Source: Bacillota bacterium (lineage in GTDB: Bacteria; Bacillota; UBA4882; UBA8346). Taken from it: DNA of 17,736 bases. A program made the position numbers and the translations under genes. The stretch covers positions 1-17,736 of the forward strand of contig JAEVYU010000042.1 of assembly GCA_023392595.1 (NCBI GenBank), given 5' to 3'. The notes beneath the pieces are model-generated. The model saw nothing but the letters and a program-made list of their open reading frames with translations, searched no databases and had not been told where the DNA came from. This document shows positions 1-6,276 of the stretch, piece after piece; positions within the stretch are counted from its first letter, which is position 1, and the number at the start of each line of letters is the position of its first letter.

Positions 1-821
1 CTATACCAAATGAAGGGGTGTTTTTATATTGTTTCTATCGATTTGTCAATTCTTGTTCATATTTGCTGCTATCTTATGCAATTAAGCTGTTTTCCTTTGT
101 TTTCAAGGTGCGAAAGTTGAGTCTTAATGATAATTCCTATGGAGTATATGATGAATTATCACGAGACTTTTTTGAGTATCTTAAAGAACAAGATGATAAT
201 CAAAATTATTGGCTTGCACCTGGCAGTAACCAAAGAGTATATAGAACAGGCAAGTTTAAAAGGAAAGCAAAAAAAGCCTATGAGCTTTGTTTAGATGCAA
301 TTGCGAAAAAAGAAAACAAAACCGTCTATTCGATATGGCGAGAGATATATGGTAATTCATTCCCATATCCAAATGAGAGTGAGGAAAGGGCTGCAGAAGC
401 TTGTATAATTGACGGTGTTAGTCAGGTTGATTATAATGAGCAATTCATTGAAAACCTTTATAATGTTGATATAAGAAATTCTTTAGAAATTGATTGCAAT
501 GTAGCACCACGTGATGGGTTTATTACTACTTTATTGAGCAAAATTCCATTTTTAAAAACAGGGGAAAAATTAAATTTTTTTATAGCAAGGAATAATGTAA
601 GCAAGCCATACAAAGTTTTGTGGAAAGTAAGAAATTGTGGAGCCGAAGCAATAAGAAGAAATAGTATCAGAGGACAAATTTTTGAAGATAATGGTTCAGA
701 ACAAGTAACAGAAACAAGTGATTTTCGAGGTCCTCACTTTGTCGAATGTTACATTATTAAGAATAATGTTTGTGTCGCAAGAGATAGAATTGAAGTTCCA
801 ATATTAGTAGATAGACGTTAA
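1..821 (+). CDS. CD-NTase (CBASS-type nucleotidyltransferase), C-terminal part with AGS-C sensor domain; 5' end outside window
   Basis: The reading frame is open from the first base, so the gene starts upstream of the window. The GTG at 18 has no ribosome site and sits inside a hydrophobic helix, so I do not accept it as the start. The middle part (about residues 45-110 counted from 18) has the helical tail of SMODS-type nucleotidyltransferases, including NYWLAPGSNQRVY followed by a Lys/Arg-rich helix. The last 90 residues match the AGS-C sensor domain: FFIARNNV, VLWKVRNCG.EA, RGQIFEDNG, GPHFVECYII, CVARDR. In this family the enzyme makes cyclic or linear nucleotide signals for anti-phage CBASS immunity, and AGS-C is a predicted ligand sensor. 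The catalytic GS and DxD motifs would lie outside the window. No effector gene follows within 250 bases, so any partner would be upstream. Family assignment is from motif memory and is fairly sure. Confidence 0.75.
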   Translation, partial: IPNEGVFLYCFYRFVNSCSYLLLSYAIKLFSFVFKVRKLSLNDNSYGVYDELSRDFFEYLKEQDDNQNYWLAPGSNQRVYRTGKFKRKAKKAYELCLDAIAKKENKTVYSIWREIYGNSFPYPNESEERAAEACIIDGVSQVDYNEQFIENLYNVDIRNSLEIDCNVAPRDGFITTLLSKIPFLKTGEKLNFFIARNNVSKPYKVLWKVRNCGAEAIRRNSIRGQIFEDNGSEQVTETSDFRGPHFVECYIIKNNVCVARDRIEVPILVDRR

Positions 822-1064
822 AGAAAGAAGATTAGTCAAGCATTCTTAGTTTGGATGGCGTGAAGAAAACACTGTAAAAAACGACAGTTGGAAACAACAA
901 GTTGTAGGCTCCAGTGAAACATAATTTATTTTAAAATGTCAAGAAATGAGTGCAACTTTTGGGTTGAGAGTTTGGAGTTTAAAAGAATGTATAATACCAG
1001 GGTTAGTCAGGATTAACCGACTTTTGCAAAAACGTGGATTAAGGATTAAAAAACCAAAGGTATT

Positions 1065-1274
1065 TCAGTTTTTCGGTTTCCATTCAATTTCAAACCCAAT
1101 GATATCGGCAATTTCAACTGCTTCCCGGTATTGAAGCGAACCTCGGGATAATTTATTGCTCAAATTTTGAACAGTATATTTGGTGTTATGCCGTTTATTA
1201 AGTTCATCATTCACCGCGCTTAAGGACCATCCGGCCTTAGCAATTGCTGCTTTAACATCCTCTTTAACCGCCAT
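1065..1274 (-). CDS. small helix-turn-helix type DNA-binding protein (69 aa)
   Basis: A 69-residue protein with start ATG at 1274 and ribosome site GGTGAGGT (plus-strand 1281-1288). The sequence is a compact helical HTH-like fold: VKAAIAKAGWSL, then TVQNLSNKLSRG as the probable recognition region, then YREAVEIADIIGFEIEW. Similar 65-75 residue proteins are common in Firmicutes as uncharacterised HTH proteins and are sometimes misnamed in databases. It has a consensus sigma-A promoter (1292-1320) and a perfect 14-base inverted repeat just upstream (1325-1358), which suggests autoregulation. It is transcribed away from the small split gene at 1454. The role as a repressor is inferred, not shown. 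Confidence 0.7.
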   Translation of the reverse strand: MAVKEDVKAAIAKAGWSLSAVNDELNKRHNTKYTVQNLSNKLSRGSLQYREAVEIADIIGFEIEWKPKN

Positions 1275-1291
1275 TTTTTCACCTCACCATG

Positions 1292-1320
1292 ATTATACTT
1301 ATGAGTTTAATATGTGTCAA
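1292..1320 (-). promoter_or_regulatory. consensus sigma-A promoter for the HTH gene at 1065-1274
   Basis: On the minus strand, TTGACA (plus-strand 1315-1320), a 17-base spacer and TATAAT (1292-1297) form a full-consensus promoter. It ends just upstream of the GGTGAGGT ribosome site and the ATG at 1274. It is among the strongest-looking promoters in the window, on one of its smallest genes. Confidence 0.85.
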
Positions 1321-1324
1321 AAAG

Positions 1325-1358
1325 GTTTATATTTAAACTATATGGTTTAAATATAAAC
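1325..1358. promoter_or_regulatory. perfect 14-base inverted repeat between two divergent promoters (probable operator)
   Basis: GTTTATATTTAAAC (1325-1338), spacer TATATG, then its exact reverse complement GTTTAAATATAAAC (1345-1358). The palindrome lies just upstream of the minus-strand -35 box and directly abuts the plus-strand -35 box at 1359. That is the geometry expected of a dimer-binding operator controlling both directions. It has no T-run and no GC stem, so a terminator is unlikely. Which protein binds it is inferred; the HTH protein at 1065 is the obvious candidate. Confidence 0.7.
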
Positions 1359-1387
1359 TTGACAGTTGTTGCTGATTGTGTTATTTT
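1359..1387 (+). promoter_or_regulatory. probable sigma-A promoter toward the split gene at 1454
   Basis: TTGACA (1359-1364), a 17-base spacer, then TATTTT (1382-1387). The -35 box touches the right arm of the 1325-1358 palindrome. The next ribosome site downstream is GGAGG at 1441, so transcription would enter the first composite repeat. Confidence 0.6.
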
Positions 1388-1438
1388 TGAAGAGGAAGAA
1401 ATATGTTCCAGAGTATTGGTTAATGTTTCATCTAAAAT

Positions 1439-1895
1439 AAGGAGGTCCTCCATATGCTCGACGATACCAGCGGTGGCATTTATCAATTCATCTTCGAGCG
1501 TTTAATCCAGATTTATGACGAAATCGTCTTCCATGACCCGGAATACCGGAAACTGGGGGAAGAGCCGCAACAACTCATGAAACAATTGAATGAAGAGTTA
1601 ACTCCGGCAGGTCAAGAAAGGTTGGATCGCTTCGATTGCTCCCGGACAGAACAGAGAAAGGCCAGGATGAGTTGATATACAGCCAGGCATTGATGGACGG
1701 GATTTTGTTTGGTTACTGGGTAGCCTTGATTGGGCGGGGAGTGGAGAAGATCAAAGTGTGATCGACTCACCCCATCAGCGACCTGGGCGGCATGAGTTCA
1801 TTGGTTGCCATAACGCGTCTTTTAGACGCGACCTCTCTTTGACTGTTTTGTGCAGTATGAACGTGAAAGGGAGGGGCAGGTCGGAGGATGCAGCA
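1439..1895 (+). repeat. composite dispersed repeat, copy 1 (split gene plus palindromic tail)
   Basis: This block is shared with 3093-3471 and 9145-9595, with the best homology from AAGGAGGTCCTCC to the end of the tail. Sequence upstream of AAGGAGG differs in each copy, so the ribosome site marks the left edge. After the stop at 1761 comes a tail that recurs elsewhere: TCGACTCACCCCATCAGCG, GCGGCATGAGT, a 7-base stem CGCGTCT/AGACGCG with a TTT loop (1814-1830), an imperfect CCTCTCTTT/AAAGGGAGGGG pair, and the conserved end CAGGTCGGAGGATGCAGCA. No transposase or terminal duplication is visible. Confidence 0.85.
1454..1761 (+). pseudogene. repeat-borne small gene, copy 1: two frames needed to make a ~105-aa protein
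   Basis: The first frame (ATG 1454 to TGA 1675, 73 aa) begins MLDDTSGGIYQFIFERLIQI, contains FHDPEYRKLGEEPQQLMK and ends after LDRFD with an unrelated-looking tail. The -1 frame is open from 1594 to TGA 1761 and continues with GQDELIYSQALMDG, then ILFGYWVALIGRGVEKIKV. Joined, they give a plausible protein of about 105 residues: an acidic helical N-terminus and an amphipathic C-terminal helix. DPEYR plus a GY.xG-like C-terminal helix recalls small DUF6809-type Firmicutes proteins, but that is a weak resemblance. The ribosome site is GGAGG at 1441-1445. The frame changes near the AAAGGCC at 1657. It could be a frameshift mutation or a -1 recoding site. Confidence 0.6.
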
Positions 1896-1996
1896 TATAA
1901 CGATATTTTTTTGTTAGGCAGACTCAAAATTGTTGAATTATCAGCAGTGAGAAAGAATACTTTTTGACCTTAATAGAACAGGTTGAGGAGAACACC

Positions 1997-2554
1997 ATGG
2001 ATAACGTTAAGCCTATTCCGATAACATTTTATCCTAATCGCACCACTTGGCATTTCATTCATGAATTATTGAGCGCTTCCAGAGAAACCGGCAAAGAAGG
2101 TCCGGTTGCCCAACATTTAATTGGCGCCAAACTGGAATTGCGTTTTCCTAATATTACTGTAAGTAATGAATCATATTCAACGGCAGATGACCAATTGGGG
2201 CGCAAAGGCGATTTTTCTTTGGGAGATACAGTATTTCATGTGACAGTTGCTCCAATGCCTGCGCTTTATGATAAATGTAGAAGTAATGTGAACGAAGGAT
2301 ATCGGGTATATATATTAGTCCCGGATCGTTGTTTGGCTGCAACCAGACAAAATACTGAATTAACAACACCAGGACAAATTGCGGTAGAATCAATAGAATC
2401 GTTTGTCAGTCAAAATATTGAGGAATTATCTTTATTTCAAAAAGATAAGCTGATTACTGGATTGTGTAATTTATTACATACATATAACCGTAGGGTAGAC
2501 GCTTCAGAAATTGATAAATCATTGTTAATTGAAATCCCTCAGAATTTAAAATAA
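1997..2554 (+). CDS. DUF4928-family protein, restriction-modification associated (185 aa)
   Basis: I chose ATG 1997 because GAGGAG lies 6 bases upstream; the frame is open back to a stop at 1934-1936 but no better start is seen. Residues 30-175 match the core of DUF4928 proteins as I remember them: GKEGPVAQHLIGAKLELRFP, GRKGDFSLGDTVFHVTVAP, ALYDKCRSNVNEGYRVYILVPDR and GQIAVESIESFVSQNIEEL. The family is usually found next to DNA cytosine methyltransferases and is suspected to be the restriction partner. No methyltransferase is present here, so the gene is an orphan or its partner was lost. It may also lack N-terminal sequence, since the copy 1 repeat ends about 100 bases upstream. It is followed by a clear terminator at 2583-2610. 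Nuclease activity is inference; no clean E-x-K motif is visible. Confidence 0.6.
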   Translation: MDNVKPIPITFYPNRTTWHFIHELLSASRETGKEGPVAQHLIGAKLELRFPNITVSNESYSTADDQLGRKGDFSLGDTVFHVTVAPMPALYDKCRSNVNEGYRVYILVPDRCLAATRQNTELTTPGQIAVESIESFVSQNIEELSLFQKDKLITGLCNLLHTYNRRVDASEIDKSLLIEIPQNLK

Positions 2555-2582
2555 TTAAGCTTCTCAATTTAAAGAAGATTAA

Positions 2583-2610
2583 TGACTTATAAAGGTATAG
2601 GTCATTTTTT
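2583..2610 (+). terminator. Rho-independent terminator after the DUF4928 gene
   Basis: TGACTTATA (2583-2591), loop AAGG, TATAGGTCA (2596-2604) with one G-T wobble, followed by a T-run. The stop codon of the convergent XRE gene (2602-2604) lies inside the right arm, so the two genes end in the same hairpin. Confidence 0.75.
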
Positions 2611-2928
2611 CTTTTTAATTGTCTCAATATAATTCGTAATCATCGCGAGCAGAAAAGCTTCTTCCTCTTTACCCATAACTCCCTGATTATCCCGTAATAT
2701 CGTTGCTACTTGATTTTCAAAGCTATTATCATCTCTACCCAATAAATGATCCGTGGTGACATTGAAAAATTTGGCAATGGATTTAATCATGTCAAGATCC
2801 GGGAAAGCCCGATCCGTTTCCCATTTTGCCAAAGCATCCCGATTAATCGAGAGTTGTTCAGCTAGTTCTTTCTGAGTTAGACTTTTATCTTCCCGTAATT
2901 CTTTCAAGCATTTCCCAAATGTGCTCAT
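2602..2928 (-). CDS. XRE-family transcriptional regulator (108 aa)
   Basis: A classic Cro/C1-type HTH at residues 6-60: LKELREDKSLTQKELAEQL, then INRDALAKWETDRAFPDLD, then FNVTTDHLLGRDD. The remaining 45 residues form a helical tail (GKEEEAFLLAMITNYIETIKKKK) of the kind used for dimerisation. It has an ATG at 2928 with GGAG upstream. It is divergent from the second composite repeat; a TTGATC/TATAAT promoter for that side lies at 3006-3034. Between the two genes, TTTGTGAA and TTCACAAA (about 2981 and 3047) form a widely spaced inverted pair that could be operator half-sites. It probably represses its own promoter, as is usual for the family. Confidence 0.85.
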   Translation of the reverse strand: MSTFGKCLKELREDKSLTQKELAEQLSINRDALAKWETDRAFPDLDMIKSIAKFFNVTTDHLLGRDDNSFENQVATILRDNQGVMGKEEEAFLLAMITNYIETIKKKK

Positions 2929-3005
2929 TTTTCACACTCCGTTAATTACAGCATACATCAGAGGTAAAATTATTACTATATTTGTGAAAAACAATCCCAT
3001 AAACC

Positions 3006-3034
3006 TTGATCTTTGGTAGTTTTTAGAATATAAT
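3006..3034 (+). promoter_or_regulatory. probable sigma-A promoter toward repeat copy 2
   Basis: TTGATC (3006-3011), a 17-base spacer and TATAAT (3029-3034). It drives the strand of the small split gene at 3108, whose GGAGG site is at 3095. It lies between that gene and the divergent XRE gene. Confidence 0.6.
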
Positions 3035-3092
3035 TGGGAATATAATTCACAAAAAGTTCTTCTAAAATTTTAAGCTTGTAGTTTATAAAAAT

Positions 3093-3471
3093 AAGGAGGT
3101 CCTCCACATGCTCGACGATACCAGCGGTGGCATTTATCAATTCATCTTCAAGCGCTTAATCCAGATTCATGACGAAATCGTCTTCCACGACCCGGAATAC
3201 CGGAAACTCGGGGAAGAGCCGCAACAACTCATGAAAGAACTGAATGAAGAGTTAACTCCGGCAGGTCAAGAAAGGTTGGATCGCTTCGATTGCTCCCGGA
3301 CAGAACAGAGAAAGGGCAGGATGAGTTGATACAGCCAGGCATTGATGGACGGGATATTGTTTGGATATTGGGTAGCCTTGATTGGGCGGGGAGTGGAGAA
3401 GATCAAGGTGTGATCGACTCACCCCATCAGCGAGCTGGGCGGCATGAGTCAATCGGTAGCTTTGCCCCTCC
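3093..3471 (+). repeat. composite dispersed repeat, copy 2 (tail shortened)
   Basis: Nearly identical to copy 1 from AAGGAGGTCCTCC through the stop-equivalent GTGTGA at 3413. The tail module TCGACTCACCCCATCAGCG...GGCATGAGTC follows, with an exact GACTCA (3416-3421)/TGAGTC (3445-3450) pair. The copy ends at TTTGCCCCTCC (3461-3471) and lacks the CGCGTCT hairpin and the GGATGCAGCA end. The decayed DUF421 gene begins 14 bases later on the other strand. Confidence 0.85.
3108..3413 (+). pseudogene. repeat-borne small gene, copy 2: frameshifted
   Basis: The first frame (ATG 3108, 73 aa) matches copy 1 with few substitutions (K for E at residue 15, H for Y at 21, E for Q at 44). As in copy 1, the continuation GQDEL lies in the -1 frame. 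At the crossover the zero-frame codons are AGA AAG GGC, giving the heptamer A AAG GGC (3311-3317), which fits the X XXY YYZ rule for -1 frameshifting. Downstream, two bases missing relative to copy 1 (after GAGTTGATA, near 3331) break the second half again, so this copy cannot encode the full protein even with a frameshift. The ribosome site is GGAGG at 3095. Confidence 0.6.
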
Positions 3472-3485
3472 TATTTATTGAACTA

Positions 3486-4215
3486 TTAGGTTTTTAATGG
3501 AGATACTCCTGTCCTTTCATTTCCAATAAACAACCTGCCATTGGTATCTAAAACTGCTATCATCACCTTTTGAGGATCGCTAATTCCCCGTTTCTGCAAT
3601 TCCTGTTCCAGCCATGTTTTGCTCAAGCCATTCCTGATAAGGTTGTCCGTAATAATATTCCCGTCTTCTAACAGCATTACAGGCATTCCTTCATAATGGG
3701 TATTGAATTTTAGATCTTGAGGTTTGAGTGGACGAGCCTGAGATTTGGGAATCATACTTAATTTGCCGTTCGGTTCCAAAATGGCAAATTCCACATCATG
3801 AATATTGGGAAGATTCTTTTGCCGTAACTTCAGCATAAGATTATCAAGATTAAATCGGGCTTTACGCATCATTTTCTCGATTAAGCTGCCGTTTTGAATA
3901 ACCCACGAGGGGTTCATCCTGAAAAACCCGGCGGAATTTAGCAAATTTCAAAGAAAGATAGGAAAAAAGAATGTATAATACGGCAATCATACCTGTCGTC
4001 ACTATAATGGCGATCAGAGAATTCTGTGATGAATGAATCGCCCCTGCCGAAGTTCCGGCGACCGCAATAATTACCATCAGGTCAAAAGCATGTAAGCGGC
4101 CAAGCATCCTTTGCCCCATAATTTTCGTTAAAAAAAACAACCAAAAGAATATGATGATGGCCCGTAAAATCCATTGTATAAATGTTAAAGACGGTTGGCT
4201 CTCCCAAAATGGCAT
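3486..4215 (-). pseudogene. DUF421 (YetF-like) membrane protein, one-base frameshift
   Basis: The gene starts at ATG 4215 with GAGGA upstream; a TTG further upstream (4233) is poorer. The N-terminal half has three membrane helices with the family signature KIMGQRMLGRLHAFDLMVII and AVAGTSAGA, then FRRVFQDEPLV. The second half continues in another frame as VIQNGSLIEKMMRKARFNLD, DVEFAILEPNGKLSMI, KTWLEQELQKRGI and MIAVLDTNGRLFIG, the normal cytosolic DUF421 domain. Removing one G from GTGGG (plus-strand CCC at 3902-3904) rejoins the frames into a full-length protein of about 240 residues. It is either a recent mutation or an assembly error. DUF421 proteins with DUF1657 and SpoVA proteins make up the spoVA2mob-type germination loci, and the relatives lie next door. 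Confidence 0.8.
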
Positions 4216-4527
4216 AAAGATTTCCTCAATCAATTAATATTTTCTATATACCCGAGTCAAGAATTATTGATTAACATCACCATATTTATTCTTTCCAATT
4301 TCATTCTATCCAAGTGGAATTTTCAAAGATAGGGTAGAGAAAAATTACCAGAATACCATTGACGTGACAATGGAAAATATGTAAGCGATCGTTTTTCGCA
4401 AAGAAAAGAAGTAGTCCGATGACAGTCGCTTCTGTATAATTGGCCAGGGAATCTAATGGTTTTTAATCACTTATTTTTTTTATACGAACCTTTAAATAAA
4501 TTCACAGGAACTGGTGCTTCGGTTTAG
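4216..4527. other. gene-free stretch between DUF421 and the spoVAE stump
   Basis: No intact gene. On the minus strand, about 4360-4465, a hydrophobic stretch (LANYTEATVIGLLLFFAKND, then IFSIVTSMVFW and a stop after one frameshift) looks like the end of a lost membrane protein. I do not recognise its family. Confidence 0.35.
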
Positions 4528-4704
4528 ATTAGCAGTTTTGGTAACTCGTTGGTGAAAGGGGCTTTTGAGGTAAGGCGGGATAGGATTATTGGAGTGATCA
4601 CCGGCATCTTTGAAGTGACCAGCGCCGGTATATCGGTGGCTATCATCTTTGGTTTTTTGGGTGCTTTGCTATTTAAACCGAAAGGACAATTTGGCCAGGA
4701 ATAA
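4528..4704 (+). pseudogene. spoVAE: C-terminal remnant of SpoVAE(b), stage V sporulation / DPA channel protein
   Basis: A 58-codon frame follows a stop at 4525 and has no start codon with a ribosome site. It reads SSFGNSLVKGAFE, IIGVITGIFEVTSAGISVAI and IFGFLGALLFKPKG. This matches the end of SpoVAE/SpoVAEb as I recall it (G.GNSLAKG, GIFTGG...AAGI, FGFLAALLF.PK). SpoVA proteins move dipicolinic acid into and out of the spore. The first half of the gene is gone. It sits 24 bases upstream of an intact DUF1657 gene, as in spoVA2mob operons, so this is a dismantled copy of that locus. Confidence 0.65.
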
Positions 4705-4728
4705 CGAAGAATGAAGGAGGTGAGAAAT

Positions 4729-4935
4729 TTGACCGTAGGAACGCAGGTGCAAAAAGCGATTGCCAGTGTCCAAAGCGTCGCCGCCAGCATGAAGACTTTC
4801 GCTTTGGAAACCCAGGATCAACAGGCTAAACAGATGTTTCAGCAATTGGAGCAAACTTTTGACGGTGCACTCGATACTTTAAAACAAAGGCAGCAATATA
4901 TCGAGTCCCAAGAACCGCAATATAAACAACAGTGA
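4729..4935 (+). CDS. DUF1657 family protein (68 aa), spore germination locus type
   Basis: I start this at TTG 4729 (MTVGTQVQKAIAS), because AAGGAGGTG ends 6 bases upstream; the ATG at 4711 overlaps that ribosome site and is not credible. The 68-residue product matches DUF1657: MTVGTQVQKAIASVQSV, FALETQDQQAKQMFQQLEQ, LKQRQQYIESQEPQYK, an all-helical small soluble protein. DUF1657 proteins are encoded in spoVA2mob operons beside SpoVAC/D/Eb and DUF421 proteins, and affect spore germination and heat resistance. This is the only intact member of that set here. A strong terminator follows directly. Confidence 0.85.
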   Translation: MTVGTQVQKAIASVQSVAASMKTFALETQDQQAKQMFQQLEQTFDGALDTLKQRQQYIESQEPQYKQQ

Positions 4936-4937
4936 TT

Positions 4938-4990
4938 CTTAAAAAGCTGAGAGCAAAGACTTTCAGCTTTTTAAGCTTGAGCGTTTTTTC
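4938..4990 (+). terminator. strong hairpin terminator after DUF1657
   Basis: A 13-base perfect inverted repeat, CTTAAAAAGCTGA (4938-4950) and TCAGCTTTTTAAG (4963-4975), with a 12-base loop. A further T-run lies at about 4984-4989. It separates the DUF1657 gene from the VanW gene. Confidence 0.7.
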
Positions 4991-5025
4991 ACTGGGCTAT
5001 CTTGTGCTTTGGAGGCAGAGTATTT

Positions 5026-5970
5026 ATGCAAACTCAATTGGGAAGAAAAAAGATTATCGTGATAATGATGGGGATGCTTTTCATCCTTGAAATGAATGGT
5101 TGTAATTTTAATAAACCGGATAAAATTCCCCAGGATAAATTGAAACCCACTCCAAATTTAAATAAAAGTTCCGTCAATGCCGGAGAACGCGGTAACTCCG
5201 AACATCCTTACGGAAAATCTTTCAAAGGTATTTTACCCTGGGAAAACAACCCGCGCTTTAAAACGCTAATTGCCGGTAAAAATATGAAAGTCCGGATGGC
5301 GGCTTTTCAAACCACTTTACCTGATCCGTTGCCGGGGGAGGAATCCAATGTAGCTCGCGCCGCTGATTTCCTTGCCGGTAAAATCGTTAAGCCGGGTGAA
5401 GTTTTTTCGATGAACCATACCATCGGCCCATACAGTAAGACTAGAGGATTTCGGGATGGACCGGCTTATTACGGGGCCGAGATCGTCAAAGTTACGGGGG
5501 GAGGAGTTTGTAAAATCGCCAGTACTTTATACAATGTAACAACTTTGGCGAATCTGAAAATTATCGAAAGGAATCCGCATAGCATGCCGGTTCCTTATGT
5601 TCCGCCCGGGCAAGATGCGACTGTCGCTTCGAGCAATAAAGACTTTCGCTTTATGAATAACAGCAGCGGGCCGATTTTAATCTGGGCCGATACCAAGAGA
5701 AACACTTTATATATGGCGATATACGGCGGAACGAAGCCGCCGAAAGTAACTTGGCGCCACAAAATTTTAAGTCGCAAACCCACTCGGACTTTTTATCGCA
5801 AAAATGGCAACTTAAGGTTTGGAGAAGAAAAAACCGTTATTCCCGGCGCGGATGGTTTAGTTGTGAAATCTTGGCTTGCGATTAAATACTCCAATGGCCG
5901 AATTGAATATAAGAATTTGGGAGTTGATCATTATAATCCATTACCGCATGTAATTGAGAAGGGTTACTAA
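5026..5970 (+). CDS. VanW family lipoprotein (314 aa)
   Basis: The start is ATG 5026 with GGAGG at 5011; the more upstream start at 5002 precedes that site. Residues 8-26 form a signal sequence ending in MNGC, a plausible lipobox with Cys26, so the protein is probably anchored on the outer face of the membrane. The VanW domain spans about residues 90-235: VRMAAFQTTL, NVARAADFLAGKIVKPGEVFS, FNxxxG-type MNHTIGPYSKTRGF, GGGVCKIASTLYN, and ATVASSNKDFRFMNNSSGPI. VanW proteins are cell-surface proteins of unclear function, common in spore formers and sometimes linked to vancomycin clusters; nothing here suggests resistance. It has its own terminator-bounded unit. Confidence 0.85.
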   Translation: MQTQLGRKKIIVIMMGMLFILEMNGCNFNKPDKIPQDKLKPTPNLNKSSVNAGERGNSEHPYGKSFKGILPWENNPRFKTLIAGKNMKVRMAAFQTTLPDPLPGEESNVARAADFLAGKIVKPGEVFSMNHTIGPYSKTRGFRDGPAYYGAEIVKVTGGGVCKIASTLYNVTTLANLKIIERNPHSMPVPYVPPGQDATVASSNKDFRFMNNSSGPILIWADTKRNTLYMAIYGGTKPPKVTWRHKILSRKPTRTFYRKNGNLRFGEEKTVIPGADGLVVKSWLAIKYSNGRIEYKNLGVDHYNPLPHVIEKGY

Positions 5971-6101
5971 TGGTAAAAAACCGGGAATTGGGCTTGGGTA
6001 GGGATAAGAATAACAATGATAGCGGCAAGAGATGCTTTTAATGGAGCACCATCTTAGCTTTTACATAACATACTGAGCAGCTGAAAAAATGAGGTGACAA
6101 T

Positions 6102-6194
6102 ATGGAACAACAGGGATATATTTGTCAACCATATACTATACAAGATGGAGATACGCTTGATACAGCAGGAAAGTCTTTAATAGGCATTTGGTGA
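6102..6194 (+). pseudogene. LysM-domain stump (30 aa)
   Basis: ATG 6102 has a good ribosome site (GAGGTGACAAT), but the frame stops after 30 codons. The end, YTIQDGDTLDTAGKSLIG, is the first half of a LysM peptidoglycan/spore-coat binding domain (Y.VQ.GDTL..IA). LysM plus GH18 proteins are typical cortex hydrolases or coat proteins of spore formers, and a decayed GH18 gene lies 82 bases away on the opposite strand. Confidence 0.5.
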
Positions 6195-6276
6195 AGGTCT
6201 CCTATTTTTGGTAATTGTAGTAAGAAGCTCGGTAAGACAATGGCATTACCTCCATAACCCGTTTAAACCATCAGGT

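Noticed and set aside
946..1134. Plus-strand open frame of 62 codons between the CD-NTase and the small HTH gene
   Set aside because: No ribosome site, it overlaps the 3' end of the HTH gene on the other strand, and the composition is not protein-like.
1314..1505. Open frame crossing the palindrome, the plus promoter and the repeat start
   Set aside because: Its start is upstream of the promoter that would transcribe it, and it overlaps the better-supported 1454 frame.
3102..3107. A direct terminal duplication flanking the composite repeat copies
   Set aside because: The bases just outside AAGGAGG and GCAGCA differ between and within copies; no convincing target duplication can be seen by eye.
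5026..5970. VanW as evidence for a vancomycin resistance cluster
   Set aside because: None of vanA/B/H/X/R/S genes is nearby, and VanW-domain proteins are widespread in spore formers without resistance.
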